From: Nitrospirota bacterium
GTDB lineage: Bacteria > Nitrospirota > Nitrospiria > SBBL01 > Manganitrophaceae
NCBI GenBank assembly: GCA_023248505.1
Contig: JAHFEM010000206.1
Location: forward strand, 1 to 5,068
Reading direction: 5' to 3'
DNA length: 5,068 nucleotides
Of the stretch, positions 1 to 5,005 are shown in pieces. The translations under genes were made by a program, and so were the position numbers. Numbering within the stretch: position 1 is the stretch's first letter; the number at the start of each line of letters is the position of its first letter. A model generated the notes under the pieces. That model was not told the origin of the DNA and did not search any database. It saw only the letters and a list, made by a program, of their open reading frames with translations.

Positions 1-114
1 ATTCGACGCCGACTTCGATTGCACCTTGGAATGGGTCGGCCCGGCGCATCCAAAGGAGAGGAGTAGGAGAGCCACGCTCAACGAGAAGAGATTACCGTGC
101 CGGAAGGTTTGCAT
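1..114 (-). CDS. Probable lipoprotein, N-terminal 38 residues only (cut by window edge)
   Basis: The minus strand is open from an ATG at 114 to the window edge. The 38 residues look like a bacterial export signal: a short polar N-region (MQTFRHGN), a hydrophobic core (residues 9-21, with SVALLLLS), then Gly-Cys at 22-23, followed by a polar Ser/Lys-rich stretch. Cys23 would be the lipidated residue. The lipobox is imperfect, because position -3 is Ser rather than Leu (Leu is at -4). An ordinary signal peptide is therefore an alternative. A sigma70-like promoter lies directly upstream, but there is no Shine-Dalgarno sequence, so translation may start at the very 5' end of the mRNA. The gene is divergent from the cupin gene. 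The mature protein lies outside the window, so its role cannot be named. Confidence 0.6.
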   Translation of the reverse strand, partial: MQTFRHGNLFSLSVALLLLSFGCAGPTHSKVQSKSASN

Positions 115-120
115 GAAATC

Positions 121-150
121 ATTCTACAGAGAAGGGGCGGGAAGTGTCAA
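121..150 (-). promoter_or_regulatory. Sigma70-type promoter for the lipoprotein gene
   Basis: On the minus strand there is a perfect -35 TTGACA (150-145), an 18-base spacer and a -10 TAGAAT (126-121). Only six bases separate the -10 from the ATG at 114. The predicted transcript start therefore falls on or next to the start codon. Confidence 0.6.
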
Positions 151-179
151 ACGGAGAAATCGCACGGCTGAAAGTGTCA
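142..179. repeat. Direct repeat AAGTGTCA, two copies 30 bases apart
   Basis: The identical 8-mer AAGTGTCA occurs at 142-149 and 172-179. Both copies lie between the two divergent promoters, and the first overlaps the -35 box of the lipoprotein promoter. The 30-base period is close to three helical turns, as expected for a protein bound on one face of the DNA. An operator role is inference; two 8-mers could also match by chance. Confidence 0.3.
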
Positions 180-191
180 CCGCGGCGGTTT

Positions 192-220
192 TTGACATGG
201 CCCTTCAAAATCATTATAGT
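192..220 (+). promoter_or_regulatory. Sigma70-type promoter for the cupin-ogt unit
   Basis: A perfect -35 TTGACA (192-197), a 17-base spacer and a -10 TATAGT (215-220) make this the best promoter in the window. Transcription should start near 226-228, about 24 bases before the ATG at 251. This rules out the in-frame upstream start codons at 26 and 113 for the cupin gene. Confidence 0.75.
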
Positions 221-250
221 CATCTTCTCCACAACGTTGCGAGGTTGATG

Positions 251-592
251 ATGTCTCATCCTTCTTATCATGAAGCCCTCCCTCAGGGAATCGAGGTTCT
301 TCGTTGGCCGCACAAGCACCCGCTGCCGGAATCGGAGATCGTCGCCTTCTTTGCCAGCCGCGATCTTACCTCCACCCGATGGTCGAACGGACCGGGCGAG
401 GTCTACTCCGTCCACACGCACAATTATCAGAAGACCCTCTTCTGCGTAAAGGGGAGCATCATCTTTTCGCTTCCTGATCTTGAACAAGATGTCGCGCTCC
501 GTCCAGGGGACCGCCTCACCCTCCCCCCGGGCACCCGCCACGGAGCGATCGTCGGTCCCGATGGAGTCACGTGCATCGAGGCAGGAAATTGA
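251..592 (+). CDS. Small single-domain cupin protein
   Basis: This is a 113-residue protein made of one cupin beta-barrel. Cupin motif 1 is visible at about residues 49-68 (GEVYSVHTHNYQKTLFCVKG), with His55 and His57. Motif 2 is at 86-97 (GDRLTLPPGTRH), with His97. These three histidines are the usual metal ligands. The fourth ligand, normally Glu in motif 1, is replaced by a Lys/Gln position, so metal binding may be altered. There is no other domain and no signal peptide, so it is probably cytosolic. The frame stays open upstream to base 2, but the start at 251 is chosen for two reasons: the promoter at 192-220 begins transcription after the earlier starts, and GAGG at 241-244 sits six bases before this ATG. 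An ATG at 248 is a close alternative. The substrate is unknown. The gene ends two bases before the likely ogt start. Confidence 0.8.
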   Translation: MSHPSYHEALPQGIEVLRWPHKHPLPESEIVAFFASRDLTSTRWSNGPGEVYSVHTHNYQKTLFCVKGSIIFSLPDLEQDVALRPGDRLTLPPGTRHGAIVGPDGVTCIEAGN

Positions 593-594
593 AG

Positions 595-1104
595 GTGAAC
601 ATCTATACCGATGTCGATACGCCGCTGGGACCGATCCTGCTGGTCTCGGACGGCGCTGCACTCACCGGCTTCTATTTTATTGGCCAGAAGTACGCCCCGG
701 AGACAACGGCCCTTTGGAGACGTGACCCAGGACTCGCCCTGTTTCGCGACGTGGAGGCTCAGATCGCCGCATACACATCGGGGAGACTGCAAACGTTTGA
801 TGTTCCCATCCGGTTCGAAGGGACTCCTTTTCAACTCCGCGTCTGGCAAGCGATTGCGGCGATTCCGTTCGGCACAACTCTCAGTTACTCGGCGTTGGCT
901 GAGAGGATCGGTGCCCCATCGAGCATGCGTGCCGTCGGAGCCGCAACGGGACGAAATCCGATTTCGCTGATTGTCCCGTGTCATCGCGTCGTCGGCCGGG
1001 ACGGCGCGCTCACCGGATATGCCGGCGGCCTCGATCGAAAACGAGTATTGCTGAATTTTGAATCCGTCTTGATAAGTCCCCACTCTATCATTTTCCAGAT
1101 GTAA
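595..1104 (+). CDS. ogt: Methylated-DNA--protein-cysteine S-methyltransferase (Ogt/MGMT family)
   Basis: Members of this family repair O6-alkylguanine (and O4-alkylthymine) in DNA by moving the alkyl group irreversibly onto their own cysteine. The 169-residue protein shows the family's N-terminal fold (residues 2-60, beginning IYTDVDTPLGPILL), then the DNA-binding domain. That domain contains FQLRVWQAIAAIPFGTTLSY, the recognition helix with arginine finger Arg112 (MRAVGAATGRNP), and the catalytic IVPCHRVV with Cys129 (codon 979-981). GYAGGLDRKRVLL follows, as is typical. The tail FESVLISPHSIIFQM is slightly longer than usual and is not recognised. The start is uncertain. GTG 595 has AGGA (583-586) eight bases upstream and lies two bases after the cupin stop. 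GTG 571 (177 residues) would overlap the cupin gene, and TTG 589 is also in frame. Either way the gene is co-transcribed and probably translationally coupled with the cupin gene. No AraC-type Ada domain is fused. Confidence 0.93.
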   Translation: MNIYTDVDTPLGPILLVSDGAALTGFYFIGQKYAPETTALWRRDPGLALFRDVEAQIAAYTSGRLQTFDVPIRFEGTPFQLRVWQAIAAIPFGTTLSYSALAERIGAPSSMRAVGAATGRNPISLIVPCHRVVGRDGALTGYAGGLDRKRVLLNFESVLISPHSIIFQM

Positions 1105-1147
1105 TCTGAGCAACCGTCGGACCCTTGGGCACTCGGGTTAAAGGCGG

Positions 1148-1172
1148 GGAGGACCAATCATCCTCCATTTCT
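1148..1172 (+). terminator. Possible weak terminator after ogt
   Basis: GGAGGA (1148-1153) pairs with TCCTCC (1161-1166) around a seven-base loop and is followed by ATTTCTT. It lies 43 bases after the ogt stop. The stem is GC-rich but short and the T-run is broken, so it would be a weak Rho-independent terminator. Confidence 0.35.
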
Positions 1173-1189
1173 TAACATCCGTGATATGT

Positions 1190-1206
1190 GTTCGCTGTGA
1201 GCGAAC
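1190..1206. repeat. Perfect 7-bp inverted repeat in the convergent intergenic region
   Basis: GTTCGCT (1190-1196) and AGCGAAC (1200-1206) are separated by GTG. A second small palindrome, AGAACC-GA-GGTTCT, lies at 1235-1248. Both sit between the stops of ogt and the convergent 434-residue gene. Neither is followed by a T-run on either strand, so they are hairpins of unknown role: RNA 3'-end stabilisers, a Rho-independent-like element without a U-tract, or chance. Confidence 0.3.
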
Positions 1207-1261
1207 TCACTCTTGGGTGGGGAAGGCTGTGTTCAGAACCGAGGTTCTTCCAGGGAGCGGA

Positions 1262-2566
1262 TTATTCTGAGGTTTTCCGTTTTTTAAGTTCAACGTTTAA
1301 CCAAGTTCCAAAGAAGCGGGGGTGCCAATTCTCTTCTTCGGATGCCTTGAATAAATCTTTTGCAAGTGGAACGGCATTACTAATAAGTGTACCCAGTGAA
1401 GGGCCAAGCGCTGTGCTAATAAATGCACCCGCTGCAGGACCAACTAAAGATGTACTTCCAGTGAGCATTTTTTCGGTAGCCGCTCCTGTCACGGTTCCAA
1501 TAATTGATGCAATCGCAAATGCCTTCTCACGATAATTCTTTAAGCCGGTGCTGGCCTTGAATTCTTCGCTGTAGGTCCTTATCGCAACCTCCGGTTTACC
1601 TCCGTCGACCATAAACCATTTTCTGAATCGCTCCGCCCGTTTACGGATATCTAAAATATCCTTCCAAGAAAATTCCCCGAGGTTAAAGGCCGTCCGAATA
1701 TCTGGAAAATTCGCATTGTCCTGCAATTCAACGATGGTTTGTTTAAATTTTTTCTCTTTGTCTTCTAGGGAGTTGAGCTTCGCCATAACCGATGAGCCAA
1801 TTGGATTAGGTAGATAGACATCATAATTGTGAAGTCGGCTTGCGTAAATAATTCGATGGGTCTGAATGACCCCTGTGCCGGGGATGTGAATTCCAAAATT
1901 CATGTTTTCAAGATGAGGCTTAATCGCCTGAAAGTTGATGTTGAAGCGGTGGCGAATTAACCCGTTGGGCATTTTTTCTGCTCCAACTGTAATTTCTGGA
2001 GGGAATAGGCTTCTGTATTTTGATGGGAGCGACAAAACAAAGTCACGTAGTAAACGCTGAAGGTCTTCATGGGAATTGATAGCATTTCTTGCTGCATCGA
2101 CAGCAACCTCATATTCGTCGGCGCCATCGATAAGAGCAGATTCGGCCATGATGTTGTAAAGCTTCACTCTATGTCGAGCTTTTGGCAATACTTTCTGAAT
2201 CGGCGGCCTGTACAAAATCTTTTGTTGAAAAGATCTTAAATGAGATTCTTTTGCCGTTTCATCTTGTATGTTCCAATAGGAATAAACCCCGTCGTCCTCG
2301 ATAGGAGCGGATATGAAATCAAAGTAATGGACTTTGATTACTCCCAAGCCAACGAGTTCCAAAAAGGGTTGAACATCTCCGAAACAGCCTTTAAAGCTCC
2401 GCAGAATATCTGCTAAATTTTGAGCGGATTGTATGTTCAGTACGATGTCGTCAAAGAGAACCAGCGCTTCAGCTAATAGACCGATGTCCGTGTGTTTACC
2501 GGATAAAAGGAGTTCTGGAGATGCGAATTCCCAACTCTCGACAGGGACGAAACACTTTCGTGGCAT
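1262..2566 (-). CDS. Uncharacterised 434-residue protein with a glycine-rich hydrophobic C-terminal segment
   Basis: I do not recognise this family. Three parts can be seen. Residues about 28-84 are hydrophobic and regular (LLAEALVLFDDIVLNIQS, then FLELVGLGVIKVHYF), suggesting a compact N-terminal domain. The middle is mixed helix and strand and ends in a charged helix at 301-318 (WKDILDIRKRAERFRKWF). Residues 349-403 are rich in Gly, Ala, Ile and Leu (IIGTVTGAA, LVGPAAGAFISTALGPSLG). They could be two membrane-inserting or glycine-zipper helices. A final motif WHPRFFGTWL (414-423) precedes a basic tail. There is no signal peptide. The ATG at 2566 has GGAA four bases upstream and no clear promoter of its own. 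The DNA is more AT-rich than its neighbours (50 G+C of 120 at 1681-1800, against 34 of 60 at 4561-4620), and the gene sits just past the 3' end of the tmRNA gene, a common insertion site. Horizontal acquisition is therefore plausible. A toxin or defence role would be guesswork. Confidence 0.8.
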   Translation of the reverse strand: MPRKCFVPVESWEFASPELLLSGKHTDIGLLAEALVLFDDIVLNIQSAQNLADILRSFKGCFGDVQPFLELVGLGVIKVHYFDFISAPIEDDGVYSYWNIQDETAKESHLRSFQQKILYRPPIQKVLPKARHRVKLYNIMAESALIDGADEYEVAVDAARNAINSHEDLQRLLRDFVLSLPSKYRSLFPPEITVGAEKMPNGLIRHRFNINFQAIKPHLENMNFGIHIPGTGVIQTHRIIYASRLHNYDVYLPNPIGSSVMAKLNSLEDKEKKFKQTIVELQDNANFPDIRTAFNLGEFSWKDILDIRKRAERFRKWFMVDGGKPEVAIRTYSEEFKASTGLKNYREKAFAIASIIGTVTGAATEKMLTGSTSLVGPAAGAFISTALGPSLGTLISNAVPLAKDLFKASEEENWHPRFFGTWLNVELKKRKTSE

Positions 2567-2589
2567 TTAGTTCCGTTTATTAAATGATA

Positions 2590-2642
2590 AGGGGGTCTGT
2601 CGAACCCTTTGACTTTAATCAAAGTCGATTCGATGACCCCCT
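2590..2642 (-). terminator. Large palindromic terminator of the tmRNA gene
   Basis: This is a 53-base imperfect palindrome built of three nested stems: AGGGGGTC (2590-2597) with GACCCCCT (2635-2642), TCGAA (2600-2604) with TTCGA (2629-2633), and GACTTT (2611-2616) with AAAGTC (2621-2626) closing an AATC loop. It begins 21 bases past the tmRNA CCA end. On the minus strand it is followed by TATCATTTAATAA, which is U-rich but not a clean U-run. It probably ends ssrA transcription. It also separates ssrA from the 434-residue gene, whose ATG is only 23 bases further on. Confidence 0.6.
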
Positions 2643-2663
2643 AACAATGGAGACCCTTCAATT

Positions 2664-3009
2664 TGGTGGAGGCGGCGGGAATTGAACCCGCGTCCGAAGA
2701 TATTCAGAAAAAGAACACTACATGCTTAGACTCTGGTTTGGAAATTCGCGTCGGATCCCACTCAGAGACAGGTTGAATCTTCCGCTAGCCTCAAAAATCT
2801 CACCCAACTCCCTGAGACAAAGAGCCAGGCCAGCCTGCTATCTGGCATCTTCCCCCCGCACAGGCGACGGAAAGTCGATGTCACTGCGTTTAGGCAGCGA
2901 GAGCTAATTGTTCATTAGCAATTATGTTTTTCCCATTTGTTTAACGAGCCCAATGGGACCTCGGCATGCGTTCTTTAACCTCTTACCCCCGTCGAATCCG
3001 ATCGCCCCC
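2664..3009 (-). ncRNA. ssrA: Transfer-messenger RNA (tmRNA), one-piece form
   Basis: tmRNA with SmpB rescues stalled ribosomes and tags the unfinished protein for proteolysis. All main parts are visible on the minus strand. The 5' end GGGGGCG (3009-3003) pairs with CGCCTCC near the 3' end, as an acceptor stem with one G-U pair. The conserved GGATTCGACGGGG D-loop region follows. The T arm is CGCGGGTTCAATTCCCGC. The 3' end ACCA has its CCA encoded at 2664-2666. A pseudoknot just before the tag frame is supported by CCCATT (2957-2952) pairing with AATGGG (2937-2932), next to a CGAG/CTCG stem (2963-2960 with 2948-2945). The length of 346 bases is normal for the one-piece form. The gene lies 99 bases downstream of smpB on the same strand. 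I see no clear -10 just before 3009, so it may be processed from an smpB-ssrA transcript. Confidence 0.96.
2890..2919 (-). other. tmRNA proteolysis-tag reading frame (ANEQLALAA)
   Basis: Within ssrA, the resume codon GCT (2919-2917) opens a short frame that encodes Ala-Asn-Glu-Gln-Leu-Ala-Leu-Ala-Ala and ends at TAA (2892-2890). With the alanine carried by tmRNA itself, the added tag would be AANEQLALAA. The terminal LALAA matches the usual hydrophobic-Ala-Ala end read by ClpXP and related proteases. The tag is short, at nine encoded residues. Confidence 0.9.
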
Positions 3010-3012
3010 TTT

Positions 3013-3114
3013 CGTGAAACATCTTTATTCGTTAAACGTGATTCGTTAATCGTAAAAGCCGAAATCGTCCTCTTTTGGTTTTCACGTTTAACGTTTAACG
3101 AATAACGATTAACG
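3013..3114. repeat. Two inverted arrays of CGTTAAA-type heptamer repeats
   Basis: On the minus strand, five back-to-back 7-mers fill 3114-3080: CGTTAAT, CGTTATT, CGTTAAA, CGTTAAA, CGTGAAA. On the plus strand, CGTTAAA, CGTGATT, CGTTAAT and CGTAAAA fill 3030-3057, with one more CGTGAAA at 3013-3019. The arrays face each other across a 22-base spacer. They contain a perfect 15-base inverted repeat (3025-3039 with 3091-3105) that could fold in the smpB-ssrA transcript. The first unit supplies the last codon and the stop of smpB (CGT TAA). The function is unknown. Candidates are a repeat family dispersed in the genome, an RNA-processing hairpin, or a protein-binding array. Confidence 0.8.
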
Positions 3115-3579
3115 TCCCTTGCCCCTTAAGCCCTTCTCGATCTCGCGCTGGGCCGATTTCTTTGATTCGGTCTCGCGCTTATCGTAAAGCTTCTTTCCCA
3201 GCGCCAGCCCCAATTCCACCTTCGCCCAGCCGCGCTTGAAGTAGATTTTCAACGGCACCAGGGTGAAGCCCTTCTGCTGGACCTTCCCGAAGAGCCGCTG
3301 GATCTCCCCCTTCCGAAGAAGGAGCTTCCGCCTCCGCGTCGGATCGTGGTTGGAGAGGTTGCCGTGGCTGTAGGGACTGATATGACAATTATAAAGGAAG
3401 ACCTCTCCATTTTCAACCATCGCGTAACTATCTTTAAGATTGATCCGCCCCTCCCGGAGCGATTTGACCTCCGTCCCGAAGAGGGCAAGCCCCGCCTCGA
3501 ACGTTTCCTCGATAAAATAATCGTGGAACGCCTTCCGGTTATTGACGACGACTGAATCGTTCTCTTTCTCGACCGCCAT
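3109..3579 (-). CDS. smpB: SsrA-binding protein SmpB
   Basis: SmpB binds the tRNA-like domain of tmRNA, delivers it to stalled ribosomes and fills the decoding centre in place of a codon-anticodon pair. The 156 residues match the family along their length: [20 protein letters not shown] at 14-33, [19 protein letters not shown] at 35-53, the RNA-contacting loop [20 protein letters not shown] at 66-85, then [20 protein letters not shown] (98-117) and [20 protein letters not shown] (118-137). The basic C-terminal tail (130-156) is the part known to enter the mRNA channel. The frame is open upstream to 3852, but the family normally begins close to NRKA, so ATG 3579 is chosen. Its ribosome binding site is poor (GAGCAG at 3593-3588). 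ssrA follows on the same strand, as expected for functional partners. The stop codon lies inside a heptamer repeat. Confidence 0.96.
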   Translation of the reverse strand: MAVEKENDSVVVNNRKAFHDYFIEETFEAGLALFGTEVKSLREGRINLKDSYAMVENGEVFLYNCHISPYSHGNLSNHDPTRRRKLLLRKGEIQRLFGKVQQKGFTLVPLKIYFKRGWAKVELGLALGKKLYDKRETESKKSAQREIEKGLRGKGR

Positions 3580-3609
3580 GATATTCTGCTCGAATGAGCC
3601 TCTTTCACA

Positions 3610-3636
3610 TTGACTTGACCTGGGCGCTATTATAAC
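3610..3636 (+). promoter_or_regulatory. Candidate promoter for the DciA-family gene
   Basis: TTGACT (3610-3615), a 15-base spacer and TATAAC (3631-3636). The spacer is shorter than optimal. Only nine bases lie between the -10 and the ATG at 3646, and they hold no Shine-Dalgarno sequence. Transcripts from here would have almost no leader. The -10 overlaps the smpB -10 on the other strand. Confidence 0.4.
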
Positions 3637-3637
3637 A
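3629..3637 (-). promoter_or_regulatory. Extended -10 promoter for smpB
   Basis: On the minus strand, TGT-TATAAT (3637-3629) is a consensus -10 with the TGn extension. I see no good -35 at 16-18 bases upstream, which extended -10 promoters can tolerate. The transcript would start near 3622 and leave a leader of about 43 bases before the smpB ATG. Confidence 0.5.
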
Positions 3638-3645
3638 TCGATCCC

Positions 3646-4161
3646 ATGTCGAAGCGATTTTCCCCAACATTGATCTCCCCGATCCTCAAAGGAATCGTGA
3701 AAGATCTTGGGCTGGAGAAGGGGATCGCCTCCGCAGTATTGCAAATACACTGGAGAGAGATTGTCGGCCCCCAGATCGCCTCCCATACTTATCCCGCGGA
3801 AATTCGCTTTGACACACTTTATCTGCTGGTCGACAGCGCCGTCTGGATGCATCAGCTCTCTTTTTTAAAGAAAGAGATCATCGAGAAATGCAACCGGCTT
3901 TTAGAGAGCGCGCCGATCCGGAAGCTCTCCCTTCGAACCGGTCAGCTCCCTCCACCGCTCGAATCGCCCGAGGAAACCGCTCAGCCGGAGGGAGCGTGCA
4001 CTGCGGAAGAGGCGGCCTTCATCGAGCAGCAGCTCTCGTCGATCTCGGATGCGGATTTAAAGGAAGTGGTCCGCCGGGCGCTCCAACGGCACTTCTTATC
4101 AGGGCGAGGGTCCGTCAGTGATCCGGCGCAGGGGAAGTTGCCGGATCGGGCGTCGCGCTGA
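3646..4161 (+). CDS. dciA: DUF721/DciA-family protein (probable replicative helicase loader)
   Basis: The family is named for DciA, which assists loading of the DnaB replicative helicase in bacteria that lack DnaC or DnaI. The 171-residue protein has the DUF721 core at about residues 12-90: [14 protein letters not shown], then [20 protein letters not shown] with Trp36, then [20 protein letters not shown] with Trp67, and a helix [12 protein letters not shown]. The spacing of W..IVG..IA.HT.P.I, TL.L.V.S..W..QL and FLK is the family pattern. A second helical part (119-150, [20 protein letters not shown]) and a polar tail follow, giving a rather long member. The start at 3646 fits the domain boundary but has no Shine-Dalgarno sequence. 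The gene is divergent from smpB (66 bases) and overlaps the convergent TPR gene by 47 bases. The family is confident; the exact role in this organism is inferred. Confidence 0.82.
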   Translation: MSKRFSPTLISPILKGIVKDLGLEKGIASAVLQIHWREIVGPQIASHTYPAEIRFDTLYLLVDSAVWMHQLSFLKKEIIEKCNRLLESAPIRKLSLRTGQLPPPLESPEETAQPEGACTAEEAAFIEQQLSSISDADLKEVVRRALQRHFLSGRGSVSDPAQGKLPDRASR

Positions 4162-5005
4162 CCGGCTCCTCCGCTTTTACTTCCGCATTTTTCGGCGCTC
4201 CTTTTTCAAGCTGCTTGATCTTCGACTCGAGAAGCTCCTTATTTGGATAGTGCCCTTCCAGCTGCCGATAGAGCTTGAGGGCCTCCTCCGCCTGATTTCC
4301 CTCCTCCAGGCAGTTCGCCGTGCGGAACGTTGCAAAGGGGCCCATATCGCTCTCGGGATAATCGGCGGTGAGACGCCGATAAAATCCGACCGCCTCTTTA
4401 CACTTTCCCTCAATAAAGTAGCTGCTTCCTTGGCGATAGAGGGCGGCCGGCGCCCAGTGGCTCTTCGGATCACGCTTGACCAGAAGATCCCATTCGGTGC
4501 GGGCCTGCTCGGTATTTCCCTGGGCGAGGTAGAGCTCGCCGATCTTGTACTGGCTTTCCAAAGCCTGATCGGGGTCGGCGCTCAGCTCCATGATCTTTTC
4601 ATATTCGGAGATCGCCTCCCGGAGCTTGCCATATTTCTTTTCGTAGACTTCGGCAAGATAGCGCCGGGCCGAAAGGGCATGGGTATTCTTCGGGGTGGTT
4701 GAGGTCAGGCGAATGGTCTTTTGAAAGGAATCGACCGCCTTCTGCGGATCGTCTAAATAGAGGTAATAGAGGACGCCGCCCCAGAAGATGGCTTCCGGAA
4801 CGAACTTGCTTCGAGGGTATTCCTCCGCGATCTTCTCATATTCCCGGACCGCGCCGAGATAATCATCGGTTCGCCATTTCTGCTCGGCGGATTCCAGATA
4901 CCGCTTGGGGACCCGCTCCGCGCTAGACCAGACGCTCCAGACGGTTATGAAGAGGGCGGCCAGAACGACCCCTCCCCACGAAAAGACTTTGCGTTTCCAT
5001 TTCAC
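4115..5005 (-). CDS. Membrane-anchored tetratricopeptide (TPR) repeat protein
   Basis: This is a 296-residue protein. A basic N-terminus (MKWKRK) and one hydrophobic helix at about 8-27 form a signal anchor. There is no lipobox cysteine, so it is not a BamD-type lipoprotein, although the repeats resemble those of BamD and CpoB/YbgF. At least five or six TPR-like units follow: about 35-66 (DDYLGAVREYEKIAEEYPRS), 70-104, 112-143 (KLREAISEYEKIMELSADPD), 150-183, 186-218 (KCKEAVGFYRRLTADYPESD) and 222-255 (AEEALKLYRQLEGHYP). The last 27 residues are rich in Ala, Pro, Glu and Ser and are probably disordered. The protein probably sits in the inner membrane with its repeats in the periplasm, as a scaffold for protein contacts; the partner is unknown. 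The GTG start at 5005 has GAGG seven bases upstream and overlaps the preceding gene's stop in a GTGA, a sign of translational coupling. The 3' end runs into dciA. Confidence 0.85.
   Translation of the reverse strand: MKWKRKVFSWGGVVLAALFITVWSVWSSAERVPKRYLESAEQKWRTDDYLGAVREYEKIAEEYPRSKFVPEAIFWGGVLYYLYLDDPQKAVDSFQKTIRLTSTTPKNTHALSARRYLAEVYEKKYGKLREAISEYEKIMELSADPDQALESQYKIGELYLAQGNTEQARTEWDLLVKRDPKSHWAPAALYRQGSSYFIEGKCKEAVGFYRRLTADYPESDMGPFATFRTANCLEEGNQAEEALKLYRQLEGHYPNKELLESKIKQLEKGAPKNAEVKAEEPVSATPDPATSPAPDH

Noticed and set aside
26..592. Longer 188-residue version of the cupin protein starting at 26 (or 159 residues from 113)
   Set aside because: The promoter at 192-220 starts transcription after both codons. 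The bases at 1-114 are better explained by the opposite-strand lipoprotein gene, and the extra residues do not look like a cupin or a signal peptide. ATG 113 does have a GGAAGG upstream, so this is not absolutely excluded.
1105..2663. Integrated element at the ssrA 3' end with a duplicated attachment site
   Set aside because: I looked for a second copy of the tmRNA 3' end (GGTTCAATTCCCGCC...) at the far side of the AT-rich gene and found none. There is also no integrase in the window. An older or larger insertion cannot be excluded.
2722..3105. Two small plus-strand open frames (2722-2907 and 2908-3105)
   Set aside because: They lie antisense to the tmRNA gene and the heptamer repeats and have no protein-like features.
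3013..3114. CRISPR array
   Set aside because: The units are only 7 bases, are contiguous without spacers of regular length, and occur in both orientations.
3580..3852. N-terminal extension of SmpB to 247 residues
   Set aside because: It would run through the smpB promoter and into the opposite-strand dciA gene. SmpB proteins are normally about 150-160 residues and begin close to the NRKA motif.
4118..4702. 194-residue plus-strand open frame opposite the TPR gene
   Set aside because: It is a mirror frame of a GC-rich repeat gene. The opposite strand gives clear TPR motifs and a membrane anchor, while this frame gives no recognisable domain.
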